NCBI GenBank assembly: GCA_019118845.1
Contig: DWYE01000073.1
Location: 1-20,589, forward strand
Origin: Anaeromassilibacillus stercoravium
GTDB lineage: Bacteria > Bacillota > Clostridia > Oscillospirales > Acutalibacteraceae
DNA: 20,589 nucleotides
Direction: 5' to 3'
Positions 1-8,237 of the stretch are shown here, one piece after another. Below the pieces are notes generated by a model, which was not told the origin of the DNA, did no database searches, and saw nothing but the letters and a program-made list of their open reading frames with translations. Position 1 is the stretch's first letter, and each line of letters opens with the position of its first letter. The position numbers and the translations under genes are program-made.

Positions 1-67
1 CCGAGACTGTGCACTTTCACAAGAGAATGGAAACTTATCAGATGGAATTTATGGAATACGGACAACG

Positions 68-117
68 TGAATATTTATGCATAAAATGCTTGATTTTTTG
101 CATAAACAGTGTATAAT
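68..117 (+). promoter_or_regulatory. argG operon promoter with ArgR-like box
   Basis: A sigma-A-like promoter is visible: TTGATT at 90-95, a 16-bp spacer, and TATAAT at 112-117. Just upstream, TGAATATTTATGCA at 68-81 differs by one base from the ArgR/AhrC half-operator pattern TGAATWWWWATTCA. It overlaps the perfect 12-bp palindrome TTTATGCATAAA at 74-85, and a second TTTTGCATAAA stretch follows at 96-106. Known biology of the family: ArgR/AhrC represses biosynthetic arg operons when arginine is plentiful. Repression of this operon is inferred from the box; no argR gene lies in the window. Confidence 0.65.
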
Positions 118-148
118 AAAACACAACGAAGAAATGGGGGCTATCAAA

Positions 149-1399
149 ATGGCAAAGCAAGCGATTGATAATACCAATATTAAGAAGGTCGTTCTGGCGT
201 ATTCCGGCGGCCTGGATACTTCGATCATCATCCCGTGGCTGAAGGAAAACTACAACAACTGCGAGGTCATCGCGGTTTCCGCCGACGTTGGACAGGGAAG
301 CGAACTGGAGGGTCTGGAGGAAAAGGCCAAAAAGACCGGCGCTTCCAAATTGTATATTGCAGACCTGAAGAAACAGTTCGTCGAAGACTACATCTTCCCG
401 ACCGTCAAGGCGGGTGCGGTGTATGAAAATAAATACCTGCTGGGCACGTCCTTTGCGCGCCCGATCATCGCAAAGCGCCTGGTGGAGATTGCGCTGGCCG
501 AGGGCGCGGACGCCATCTGCCACGGCTGCACCGGCAAAGGCAACGACCAGGTGCGTTTTGAGCTGGCGATCAAGGCATTTGCGCCGGACATGAAGATCAT
601 CGCGCCGTGGAGAATTTGGGACCTGAAGTCCCGCGAGGACGAGATCGAATATGCGGAGGCGCACAACATCCCGCTGAAGATCACCCGCGAGACCAACTAT
701 TCCAAGGATAAGAACCTGTGGCACCTTTCCCACGAGGGCCTCGATCTGGAGGACCCGGCGAACGAGCCGCAGTACAATAAAGAGGGCTTCCTGGAGCTGG
801 GCGTTTCCCCGGAGCAGGCGCCCGACAAGCCGACCTACATCACCCTGACCTTTGAAAAGGGCATCCCGGTCGCTTTGGACGGCCAGAAGCTCTGTGCGGT
901 CGATCTCGTTGCCAAGCTCAACGAGGTGGGCGGCGCGAATGGCATCGGCATTGCGGATATTGTAGAAAACCGTCTTGTGGGCATGAAGTCCCGCGGTGTG
1001 TATGAGACCCCCGGCGGCACGATCCTGTATCACGCCCACAACAAGCTGGAAGAGATCTGCCTGGATAAGGCGACCTACCACTATAAGCAGAACGTCGCCA
1101 ACAAGTTTGCCGAGCTGGTTTACGACGGCGAATGGTTCACCCCGCTGCGCGAGGCGCTCTCCGCCTTTGTGGACAGCACCCAGCAGACCGTCACCGGTGA
1201 AGTGAAGCTCAAGCTCTATAAGGGCAATATCATCGACGCTGGCGTGACCTCCCCGTACAGCCTGTACAATTCGGACATGGCGACCTTTGACGAGGACGAG
1301 GTTTACGACCAGGCGGATTCCGCAGGGTTCATCAATTTGTTTGGGCTGCCGATCAAAGTGCGCGCCATGGCAAAGAAGAACTGGCCTGTGGAGAAATAA
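149..1399 (+). CDS. argG: Argininosuccinate synthase
   Basis: This cytosolic enzyme joins citrulline and aspartate with ATP to give argininosuccinate, the seventh step of arginine synthesis. The 416-residue product is of normal length. The ATP-pyrophosphatase P-loop SGGLDTS lies at residues 19-25, and the conserved HGCTGKGNDQVRFE block follows near residues 115-130. In-frame ATGs also occur at 77 and 134. The ATG at 149 is preferred because a GGGG-type ribosome site at 135-139 sits 8 bases before it, and because 77 falls inside the promoter and operator. It is the first gene of the arg operon. Its separation from argH by about 250 bases of structured spacer is unusual, since the later genes are tightly packed. 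Confidence 0.96.
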   Translation: MAKQAIDNTNIKKVVLAYSGGLDTSIIIPWLKENYNNCEVIAVSADVGQGSELEGLEEKAKKTGASKLYIADLKKQFVEDYIFPTVKAGAVYENKYLLGTSFARPIIAKRLVEIALAEGADAICHGCTGKGNDQVRFELAIKAFAPDMKIIAPWRIWDLKSREDEIEYAEAHNIPLKITRETNYSKDKNLWHLSHEGLDLEDPANEPQYNKEGFLELGVSPEQAPDKPTYITLTFEKGIPVALDGQKLCAVDLVAKLNEVGGANGIGIADIVENRLVGMKSRGVYETPGGTILYHAHNKLEEICLDKATYHYKQNVANKFAELVYDGEWFTPLREALSAFVDSTQQTVTGEVKLKLYKGNIIDAGVTSPYSLYNSDMATFDEDEVYDQADSAGFINLFGLPIKVRAMAKKNWPVEK

Positions 1400-1443
1400 G
1401 CGACGAAGTTTAACAGCAATAACCGCGCGAGATTCAGAAAAGA

Positions 1444-1622
1444 GAGGCCGGAGTTTCTGCCCCGCAGGGATGCCAGAAATTCTGGCCTCATACATTATAC
1501 GATTCCGAGTTCCCCGCCCGGATGCAGGGGAACGGTTCGGAAGCACGGCGGATTTTGGCGGGGAAAGAGCCCTGTCGGGGACCGGGCGTGCAATCATAGA
1601 AGGGAACGCGGCGCGACGCGCC
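1444..1622 (+). other. Structured argG-argH intergenic segment, possible cis-acting RNA
   Basis: The 248-base gap between argG and argH holds no convincing gene but several stems. Stem 1 pairs 1444-1459 with 1474-1489 (16 pairs, two of them G-U, 14-base loop). Stem 2 pairs GTTCCCC with GGGGAAC around a loop containing CCGGATGC, within about 1508-1533. GCACG at 1543-1547 can pair with CGTGC at 1587-1591. GGCGC/GCGCC forms a small hairpin at 1610-1622, just before the argH ribosome site. None is followed by a T-tract, so these are not ordinary terminators. A leader controlling argH, an RNA-processing site or a stability element are all possible. No T-box or other known riboswitch signature was recognised. 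Confidence 0.4.
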
Positions 1623-1647
1623 CATCAATCATTGGGGAGTGCATCAT

Positions 1648-3057
1648 ATGAAACTTTGGACAGGACGGTTCCACAAGGAGCTCGATAAAAAGACAAACGA
1701 CTTTAATTCCTCCATCCGGTTTGACAGCCGCATGGCGAAGGAAGACATCGAAGGGAGCATCGCCCATGCAACCATGCTGGGGGCGTGCGGGGTGATCGAC
1801 CAAAAGGAGGCCGAGCGCATCTGCGCGGGGTTAGAAGGCATCCTGGCGGATCTGGAATCCGGCGCGCTGGAGATCGACCCGGAGGCCGAGGACATCCACA
1901 CCTTTGTGGAAGCGGAGCTCACAGCCCGCCTGGGGGACGCCGGAAAGCGCCTGCACACAGCCCGCAGCCGGAACGACCAGGTGGCGTTGGACGACCGCCT
2001 GTACCTGCGCAAGCAGTGCGGCATGCTCTATGGGCAGATCAAGGAATTGATCGAGGTGCTCTGCAAGAAAGCTTTGGACTATAAGGGCGCGGTGATGCCG
2101 GGCTATACCCATTTGCAGCGCGCACAGCCCATCACCTTTGGCCACCATCTGATGGCCTATGCGGAGATGTTCCAGCGCGATTTGGCGCGGCTCAAGGACG
2201 CGGCGCAGCGCATGAATGTCTGCCCGCTGGGTTCCGGCGCATTGGCCGGGACAACCTATCCGCTCGACCGGGCCATGAGCGCGCGGCTGCTCGGCTTTGA
2301 CGACTACACCCACAACAGCCTCGACGGGGTCTCCGACCGTGACTTCTGCATGGAGACCGCCGCGGCGGTGGCCATTGCGATGGTGCATCTCTCCCGCTTC
2401 TCGGAGGAGATCATCCTGTGGTGTTCCTGGGAGTTCAAATTTATCGAGCTGGACGATGCGTTCTCCACCGGGTCCAGCATCATGCCGCAGAAAAAGAACC
2501 CGGATATCGCCGAGCTGGTCCGCGGCAAGGCGGGGCGCGCCATCGGGGACCTCACCACGCTCCTGAGCATGATGAAGGGCCTGCCGCTGGCGTACAACAA
2601 GGACATGCAGGAGGACAAAGAGGCCGTGTTCGACGCGGTGGATACCCTGCACATGTGCCTGACCGCGTTTGTTCCGATGGTGGACACCATGAAGGTTCTG
2701 CCTGAAAATATGCGCAAGGCGGCGGCAAAGGGTTTTATCAACGCAACCGATTGCGCGGACTACCTGGTGGGCAAGGGCCTGCCGTTCCGCGATGCGTATA
2801 AAGTGACGGGCGCTCTCGTGGCCTATTGCATCGACCACGATTTGACTTTGGAGACCCTGCCCTTGGAGGAATACCAGAAGTTCCACGCCCTGTTTGCGGA
2901 AGACGTTTACCAGGCAATCTCCCTGGACACCTGTGTGAATGGCCGGAAAGTGCCGGGCGGCCCGGCGCCGGAGAACGTGGAAAAAGAGGCGCAGCGGGTG
3001 TTGGCGCTCATGCAGGACGCCGTATGGCCGTACGATGAAGGGGGCGAGACGCCGTGA
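1648..3057 (+). CDS. argH: Argininosuccinate lyase
   Basis: The enzyme cleaves argininosuccinate to arginine and fumarate, the last step of the pathway, as a cytosolic homotetramer of the aspartase/fumarase fold. The 469-residue protein carries HTARSRNDQV, GYTHLQRAQP and the family signature GSSIMPQKKNP, whose catalytic serine is at about residue 276. The ATG at 1648 is chosen because GGGGAG at 1634-1639 lies 8 bases upstream. An in-frame GTG at 1639 overlaps that ribosome site and is unlikely to be used. The stop codon overlaps the start of the next small gene by four bases (GTGA), which implies translational coupling. Confidence 0.96.
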   Translation: MKLWTGRFHKELDKKTNDFNSSIRFDSRMAKEDIEGSIAHATMLGACGVIDQKEAERICAGLEGILADLESGALEIDPEAEDIHTFVEAELTARLGDAGKRLHTARSRNDQVALDDRLYLRKQCGMLYGQIKELIEVLCKKALDYKGAVMPGYTHLQRAQPITFGHHLMAYAEMFQRDLARLKDAAQRMNVCPLGSGALAGTTYPLDRAMSARLLGFDDYTHNSLDGVSDRDFCMETAAAVAIAMVHLSRFSEEIILWCSWEFKFIELDDAFSTGSSIMPQKKNPDIAELVRGKAGRAIGDLTTLLSMMKGLPLAYNKDMQEDKEAVFDAVDTLHMCLTAFVPMVDTMKVLPENMRKAAAKGFINATDCADYLVGKGLPFRDAYKVTGALVAYCIDHDLTLETLPLEEYQKFHALFAEDVYQAISLDTCVNGRKVPGGPAPENVEKEAQRVLALMQDAVWPYDEGGETP

Positions 3058-3350
3058 ACAAGTTGGAAAAAGCGGCAAAGCGCTTGCGGCCGGTGGAGCC
3101 GAAAAAGGGATACTTCTGGATGGTGGTCTGCATCATCATGGGATTTGTCGTGGGCGCATACATCCAGCAGTATGTGATGGGGCCGGTCGGCGGCCTTTGC
3201 GTCGGCGTGATCGTGGATGAGGCGGTCTACAAGATCCGCATGAAGCGGTTTATCAGCAAGGGCGGCATCCCCACAAAACCGGAAAAGCCGGAGGAGAAAC
3301 CGGCCGAAACAGCAGAAGACGATGCAAAAGAGAAAAAAGAAAAGATGTAA
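3054..3350 (+). CDS. Small membrane protein of unknown function inside the arg operon
   Basis: A 98-residue protein starts with GTG, overlapping the argH stop by four bases, and an AAGGGGG ribosome site lies about 10 bases upstream. Residues 20-37 (YFWMVVCIIMGFVVGAYI) form one clear membrane segment. Residues 41-54 are a second, shorter glycine-rich hydrophobic stretch. The N-terminus is basic, and the last 30 residues are Lys/Glu/Pro-rich and probably disordered in the cytosol. No family is recognised. The coupling to argH and the short distance to argC mean it is co-expressed with arginine synthesis. A role in transport or in membrane tethering of the pathway would be speculation. That it is a real gene is fairly likely given overlap, ribosome site and composition. 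Confidence 0.75.
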   Translation: MNKLEKAAKRLRPVEPKKGYFWMVVCIIMGFVVGAYIQQYVMGPVGGLCVGVIVDEAVYKIRMKRFISKGGIPTKPEKPEEKPAETAEDDAKEKKEKM

Positions 3351-3387
3351 GAGTCCGTTTTGGACAAGGATATAGAAGGTGACGAGA

Positions 3388-4428
3388 ATGAATATCAAGG
3401 CAGGCGTCGTGGGCGCGACCGGTTACGCCGGCGCGGAGCTGGTCCGGCTTCTCACCGGGCATCCGCAGGCGGAGCTGGCGGCCATCAGCTCGGTCAGCTT
3501 TACCGGGCAGGCGCTCAGCGACATCTATCCGGCGTACTACCACATCTGCGATTTGGTGTGCGGTACGCAGGAGGAAGTGGTGGAGAAGAGCGACGTGGTC
3601 TTTGCTGCGCTTCCGCACGGGCTTTCGCAGGAGCTCGCAAAGACGTGTTACGACGCGGGAAAGGTCTTTATCGACCTGGGGGCGGATTTCCGCCTGGAAA
3701 ACGAGGACGATTATAAGGAATGGTACGGCGGGACCTACCTCTATAAAGAGCTGCACGAGCAGGCGGTCTATGCATTGCCCGAGCTGTTCCGCGAGCAGAT
3801 TCGCGGGAAGAAGATCATCGCAAACCCCGGCTGCTATACCACGGCCGTGCCGCTGGCGTTGGCGCCGGCGCTGCGCAAGGGGTATATCGCCGCAGAGGGG
3901 ATCATTGCGGATTGCAAGTCCGGCGTCACGGGCGCGGGCCGCAAGCTGACCCAGAACACCCACTATCCGGAGCTCAACGAGGGCTTCTCCGCCTATAAAG
4001 TGGCGGCGCACCGGCACACGCCGGAGATGGAGCAGAGCCTGTCCCATGTGGCGGGCGGGGCGCCGGTCAAGCTGACGTTTGTGCCGCACCTGCTCCCGGT
4101 CAACCGGGGAATCCTGGCCACCTGTTACGCGAAGCTGCAAAAAGAGGCCTCCTTGCAGGAGATCCGGCAGGCGTACGAGGAACAGTATGGGGACGAACCC
4201 TTCATCCGGCTGCTGCCGGAGGGCCGTGTGGCGGATATTAAGAATGTGCGTTACTCCAATTACTGCGATATTTCCCTGCACATGGACCCGCGCACCAACA
4301 CCTTCATCGCCATTTCCGCCATTGACAACATGGTCAAGGGCGCTGCGGGGCAGGCCATCCAGAACATGAACCTCGCGTTCGGCCTGGACGAGACCTGCGG
4401 CCTGATGCTGACGCCGCCGGCATTCTAA
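3388..4428 (+). CDS. argC: N-acetyl-gamma-glutamyl-phosphate reductase
   Basis: The enzyme reduces N-acetylglutamyl phosphate to N-acetylglutamate semialdehyde with NADPH, the third step of ornithine synthesis. The 346-residue protein begins with the Rossmann motif GATGYAG (residues 9-15). The catalytic cysteine is in NPGCYTT at Cys149, and HRHTPEMEQ follows, as expected for a standalone ArgC. The ATG at 3388 has AGGTG at 3377-3381 six bases upstream. The in-frame GTG at 3379 is part of that ribosome site. It follows the small membrane gene by 37 bases and precedes argJ by 36 bases, so it is co-transcribed. Confidence 0.95.
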   Translation: MNIKAGVVGATGYAGAELVRLLTGHPQAELAAISSVSFTGQALSDIYPAYYHICDLVCGTQEEVVEKSDVVFAALPHGLSQELAKTCYDAGKVFIDLGADFRLENEDDYKEWYGGTYLYKELHEQAVYALPELFREQIRGKKIIANPGCYTTAVPLALAPALRKGYIAAEGIIADCKSGVTGAGRKLTQNTHYPELNEGFSAYKVAAHRHTPEMEQSLSHVAGGAPVKLTFVPHLLPVNRGILATCYAKLQKEASLQEIRQAYEEQYGDEPFIRLLPEGRVADIKNVRYSNYCDISLHMDPRTNTFIAISAIDNMVKGAAGQAIQNMNLAFGLDETCGLMLTPPAF

Positions 4429-4464
4429 AAAGGGCGGCAATCCATTTTTAGGAGCGAATGAATC

Positions 4465-5685
4465 ATGCAAGCGATTTCGATAGAAGGCGGCGTGACTGCC
4501 GCACAGGGGTTCCTGGCGTCCGGCATGTATTGCGGGATCCGCAAGAACAAAAGCAAGCCCGACTTGGCGCTGATCTATTCCAAGGTCCCGTGCGCCGCGG
4601 CCGCGGTGTACACGCAAAACCTGGTCAAGGGCGCGCCGATTCAGGTCACGCGCCGCAATCTTGCGGACGGCATTGCACAGGCGGTCATCTGCAATTCCGG
4701 AAACGCCAACACCTGCAACGCGGACGGCGAACAGAAGGCGCAGATGATGTGTGAAGCGGCTGCCAAGGCGCTGCATTTGGAACCCGAAGACGTGGTCGTA
4801 GCGTCCACAGGCGTGATCGGCCAGGTGCTGCCGATTAAGCCGATCCTGGAGGCCACGCCGAAGCTGGCGGAGTCCCTCACAGAGGACGGTTCCGCAGATG
4901 CGGCCAAGGCGATCATGACCACGGACACGGTGGTCAAAGAGGCGGCGGCCGAAGTCACCATCAACGGGAAGACGGTCCGCATGGGCGGCATCGCCAAGGG
5001 GTCCGGCATGATCCACCCCAATATGGCGACCATGCTGTGCTTTTTGACAACGGACGCGAACATCGCCCCAGCGGTGCTGGACAGCGCCCTGCGCATCGCA
5101 GTGAAGGACAGCTTCAACATGGTCAGCATCGACGGGGACACATCGACGAACGATATGACCGCCATCCTGGCAAATGGCTTGGCCGAAAACGACCCGATTG
5201 AAGAGGGGACGGAGGCGTTCGATCTCTTCACGGAGACGCTGCGTGCGATTGCCATCCGCCTGGCGCGTATGGTGGCAAAGGACGGCGAAGGCGCGACAAA
5301 GCTTTTGGTCTGCAAGGTGACCGGCGCGGCCAGCGACGCGGACGCGCGCACCGTGGCCAAGAGCGTGATCTGTTCCAGCCTATTGAAAGCGGCCATGTTT
5401 GGCGCGGACGCCAACTGGGGCCGCGTGCTGTGCGCCATCGGGTATTCCGGTGCGCCGGTGGACATCCACCGGGTTGATGTGGGCTTCGCATCGCGGGCGG
5501 GCAGCATCGAGGTGTGCGTCAACGGTGCGGGCATCCCCTTCGACGAGGAGGTTGCCAAGAAGGTCCTGAGCGAGGACGAGATCGACATCCTGGTGACACT
5601 GCACGACGGCAATGCAAGCGCTTCGGCCTTTGGCTGCGACCTGACCTATGATTATGTGAAGATCAACGGGGATTACCGCACCTGA
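4465..5685 (+). CDS. argJ: Glutamate N-acetyltransferase / amino-acid acetyltransferase
   Basis: ArgJ moves the acetyl group from N-acetylornithine to glutamate, releasing ornithine and recycling the acetyl donor. Bifunctional forms also use acetyl-CoA. The 406-residue precursor carries KGSGMIHPNMATML, in which self-cleavage between Ala188 and Thr189 makes alpha and beta chains and exposes Thr189 as nucleophile. The ATG at 4465 has AGGAG at 4450-4454 with a 10-base spacer. No argA or argE lies in the operon, which fits a cyclic pathway with ArgJ at its centre. Whether it also accepts acetyl-CoA cannot be read from the sequence. Confidence 0.95.
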   Translation: MQAISIEGGVTAAQGFLASGMYCGIRKNKSKPDLALIYSKVPCAAAAVYTQNLVKGAPIQVTRRNLADGIAQAVICNSGNANTCNADGEQKAQMMCEAAAKALHLEPEDVVVASTGVIGQVLPIKPILEATPKLAESLTEDGSADAAKAIMTTDTVVKEAAAEVTINGKTVRMGGIAKGSGMIHPNMATMLCFLTTDANIAPAVLDSALRIAVKDSFNMVSIDGDTSTNDMTAILANGLAENDPIEEGTEAFDLFTETLRAIAIRLARMVAKDGEGATKLLVCKVTGAASDADARTVAKSVICSSLLKAAMFGADANWGRVLCAIGYSGAPVDIHRVDVGFASRAGSIEVCVNGAGIPFDEEVAKKVLSEDEIDILVTLHDGNASASAFGCDLTYDYVKINGDYRT

Positions 5686-5687
5686 TG

Positions 5688-5740
5688 TTCCGGCAGGGCG
5701 GCCGCGTGCGGATGGGAAGCATCTGCGCGCCGCGCCGGAA
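5688..5740 (+). other. Strong hairpin in the argJ-argB spacer
   Basis: Directly after the argJ stop, TTCCGGC (5688-5694) pairs with GCCGGAA (5734-5740). Inside it, 5704-5714 pairs with 5720-5730 (11 pairs, two G-U) around the loop GGAAG. No T-tract follows, so it is not an ordinary intrinsic terminator. It could protect or process the mRNA between argJ and argB, or attenuate transcription. This is the second large hairpin in a gap of this operon. Confidence 0.5.
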
Positions 5741-5776
5741 GCGGCTACTATTTCCAATTTGAAGGGGACGACGAGT

Positions 5777-6637
5777 ATGAAAATATCCACCGCCGAGCGG
5801 GCCAAGGTGCTTGTACAGGCGCTGCCATACATCCAGAAATATGCGGGAAAGACCGTAGTGGTCAAATACGGCGGCAACGCCATGATTAACAACGATCTGA
5901 AGGACGCCGTGATGAGCGATATTGTCCTGATGCAGCTCGTGGGCATCAATGTGGTGCTGGTGCATGGCGGCGGGCCGGAGATCAGCGCCATGCTGAAAAA
6001 GATCGGCAAGGAGAGCCAATTTGTCGGTGGGATGCGCGTGACGGACGAGGAGACCATCGATATTGTGCAGATGGTCCTTGCGGGCAAGGTCAATAAAGAC
6101 CTCGTGCAGCTCTTGGAGCACCACGGCGGCCGGGCGGTCGGCCTGTGCGGGCTGGACGGCGGCATGCTGACGGCGGAAAAGCTCCGCTCCAATGAGGGGG
6201 ACCTCGGTTACGTGGGGCGGATTGTGGACGTCAACACGGACATCATCATCGACGCAACCCGCAACGGCTATGTGCCAATCATCTCCACAGTGGCCGGCGG
6301 GGAGAACGGCGAGGTGTTCAACATCAACGCCGACGTCGCGGCGGCGCGCATTGCGGCAAAACTGGACGCGATCAAGCTCATCCTGATGACGGATATCCGC
6401 GGCCTGCTGCGCGACAAGGACGACGAGAACACCCTGATCCCCGTGGTCAATGTGAGCGAGGTGCCCAGCCTCAAGAACCAGGGCATCATCAGCGGCGGCA
6501 TGATCCCGAAGATCGACTGCTGCGTGGAGGCGGTCCGGCGCGGCGTGAACCGCGCGCACATCCTGGATGGCCGCATCCCGCACTCCATCTTGATCGAGCT
6601 GTTCTCCGACGAAGGCATCGGGACCATGCTGTATTGA
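5777..6637 (+). CDS. argB: N-acetylglutamate kinase
   Basis: The kinase phosphorylates N-acetylglutamate with ATP, the committed step of the acetylated ornithine pathway and in many bacteria the point of arginine feedback inhibition. The 286-residue protein has the amino-acid kinase motifs KYGGNAM (residues 30-36) and HGGGPEI (63-69), plus LMTDIRGLL further on. The ATG at 5777 has GAAGGGG at 5761-5767 nine bases upstream. A TTG at 5759 opens the same frame but lacks a ribosome site. The N-terminal STAERAKVLVQALPYIQKY stretch resembles the mobile helix seen in arginine-sensitive enzymes, so feedback inhibition is plausible but inferred. Confidence 0.95.
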   Translation: MKISTAERAKVLVQALPYIQKYAGKTVVVKYGGNAMINNDLKDAVMSDIVLMQLVGINVVLVHGGGPEISAMLKKIGKESQFVGGMRVTDEETIDIVQMVLAGKVNKDLVQLLEHHGGRAVGLCGLDGGMLTAEKLRSNEGDLGYVGRIVDVNTDIIIDATRNGYVPIISTVAGGENGEVFNINADVAAARIAAKLDAIKLILMTDIRGLLRDKDDENTLIPVVNVSEVPSLKNQGIISGGMIPKIDCCVEAVRRGVNRAHILDGRIPHSILIELFSDEGIGTMLY

Positions 6638-6654
6638 TTTAGAAAGTAACGGCG

Positions 6655-6978
6655 ATGAATTTTAACGAACGTGTATATGAAATTGTGCGGCGCGTCCCAA
6701 AGGGAAAGGTCATCTCCTATGGGCAGGTGGCGTTTTTGGCCGGAAGCCCCAGAGGCGCCAGGGCGGTCGGTTGGGCGCTGCACCGCAATCCCTATCCGTG
6801 GGTCATGGGCGGGGAGAACCCCGTCCCCTGCCACCGCGTGGTCAACCGCGAAGGGCGGCTTGCGCCGGAGTTTGCGTTTGGCGGCCCGGAAGAGCAGCGC
6901 AGGCTGCTGGAGGGCGAGGGCGTGGTGGTCAGCGAAGACGGATATGTGGATATGAAAACCTATTGCGCCGAATTTTAA
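6655..6978 (+). CDS. MGMT-family DNA methyltransferase-like protein
   Basis: This 107-residue protein matches the C-terminal DNA-binding and active-site domain of O6-alkylguanine-DNA alkyltransferases. VPKGKVISYGQVAFLAGSP and RAVGWALHRNP correspond to the helix-turn-helix region with its arginine finger, and PCHRVV carries the acceptor cysteine at Cys59. Known alkyltransferase-like proteins replace this cysteine, often with tryptophan. Here it is kept, but the usual N-terminal domain is absent. It may therefore be a minimal suicide methyltransferase or a lesion-binding protein that flags damage for excision repair. The ribosome site (AGAAAG at about 6641) is weak. It begins 17 bases after argB and ends 38 bases before argD, so it is transcribed with arginine genes without an obvious functional link. 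Confidence 0.88.
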   Translation: MNFNERVYEIVRRVPKGKVISYGQVAFLAGSPRGARAVGWALHRNPYPWVMGGENPVPCHRVVNREGRLAPEFAFGGPEEQRRLLEGEGVVVSEDGYVDMKTYCAEF

Positions 6979-7016
6979 GGGGCGGCGTTTGCAGCCCGCA
7001 GATAGAAGGGATCGTT

Positions 7017-8195
7017 ATGCTTTTTGAGGAAGTCAAGCAACAGGAACAGTCGTATCTGATGCCCACCTATGGGCGGTTCCAGGTCGCGCTGGTGAGCGGC
7101 AAAGGGGCCACGGCTGTGGATACGGAAGGAAAGCCATATATTGACTTTGGCGCGGGAATCGGTGTGAATGCGTTGGGCTACTGCGACCCGGACTGGGTCG
7201 AAGCGGTGTGCGGCCAGGCGGCGGCGCTCCAACATATTTCCAACCTTTATTACAATCCCGTGATGACCCAGCTGGCGGAAACCCTCTGCAAACAGACGGG
7301 CTTCTCCAGGGTCTTCTTTGCAAACTCCGGCGCGGAGGCCAACGAGTGCGCGATCAAGCTGGCGCGCAAGTACGGCGTCCAGGCGCATGGGGAGAGCTGC
7401 AACCGGATCGTCACCCTGAACAATTCGTTCCATGGCCGCACGGTGACGACGCTGTCCGCCACCGGGCAGGCGGGGTTCCATCAGTACTTCACCCCCTTTA
7501 CCGAGGGCTTTGCCTACGCCGATCCCAACCTGGAGAGCGTCCAGGCACAGGTTGACCAAAACACCTGCGCGGTGATGATCGAGCTGATCCAGGGCGAAGG
7601 CGGCGTCTGCCCGCTGGACAAGGGATTTGTCCAGGCGCTGGCGGCGTTCTGCAAGGAGCGCGATATCCTGCTCGTGGTGGACGAGGTGCAGACCGGCGTG
7701 GGGCGCACGGGCAAGCTGTATTGCTATGAGCACTACGGCGTCCAGCCGGATGTGATCACCAGCGCGAAGGGGCTGGGCGGCGGACTGCCCATTGGGGCCT
7801 GCCTCTGCACGGAGCGCCTGGGCGCTGTGATGGGCGCGGGCATGCACGGTTCCACCTTTGGCGGGAACCCGGTTGCCTGCGCGGGCGCGCTGGCAGTCCT
7901 GAAAAAGATCACAAAGCCGGGCTTTTTGGAGCAGGTTGCGCAAAAGGGCGATTACCTGCGGGAAAAGCTGGCGGCCATGGATGGAATCGAAGAGGTGCGC
8001 GGCATCGGCATGATGCTGGGGGCCAGGCTCAAGGCGGACAATGCCAAAGCAGTGGCAACGGCCTGCGTGGAGAACGGGCTCCTGGTGCTCACGGCGAAAA
8101 ATATACTGCGGTTCCTGCCGCCGCTCACCATCACCCAGGAGGAGCTCGACAAGGGCCTCGCCATTTTGCAAGAAACCATTTCAAACTTACAATAA
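7017..8195 (+). CDS. argD: N-acetylornithine aminotransferase
   Basis: This PLP enzyme converts N-acetylglutamate semialdehyde to N-acetylornithine using glutamate. The product has 392 residues. It shows the class-III aminotransferase features FANSGAEANECAIKLARKY, the pyridoxal-aspartate region VVDEVQTGVGRTG, and SAKGLGGGLPIGA with the PLP-binding Lys251, followed by GSTFGGNPVA. The open frame extends far upstream, into the MGMT-like gene in another frame. The ATG at 7017 is chosen because AGAAGGG at 7004-7010 lies six bases before it and the homology begins there. It precedes argF by 42 bases. Confidence 0.95.
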   Translation: MLFEEVKQQEQSYLMPTYGRFQVALVSGKGATAVDTEGKPYIDFGAGIGVNALGYCDPDWVEAVCGQAAALQHISNLYYNPVMTQLAETLCKQTGFSRVFFANSGAEANECAIKLARKYGVQAHGESCNRIVTLNNSFHGRTVTTLSATGQAGFHQYFTPFTEGFAYADPNLESVQAQVDQNTCAVMIELIQGEGGVCPLDKGFVQALAAFCKERDILLVVDEVQTGVGRTGKLYCYEHYGVQPDVITSAKGLGGGLPIGACLCTERLGAVMGAGMHGSTFGGNPVACAGALAVLKKITKPGFLEQVAQKGDYLREKLAAMDGIEEVRGIGMMLGARLKADNAKAVATACVENGLLVLTAKNILRFLPPLTITQEELDKGLAILQETISNLQ

Positions 8196-8237
8196 TATAG
8201 AAAAACCGCCCAAGGGCGTATACGGAGGGATTGACCG

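Noticed and set aside
1..115. Tail of an upstream gene on the + strand
   Set aside because: Frame 3 is open to a TAA at 112-114, but it would run through the arg operator and promoter and has no recognisable product. The first 60 bases are left unassigned.
1444..1647. T-box or known riboswitch before argH
   Set aside because: No T-box consensus (GGGTGGNACCGCG) or specifier-loop arrangement was found, and no terminator follows.
3253..5016. 587-codon open frame on the - strand opposite argC and argJ
   Set aside because: It mirrors two certain genes in high-GC DNA, has no ribosome site, and its translation is not protein-like. Long antisense frames at 1831-3078 and 11202-13430 were dropped for the same reason.
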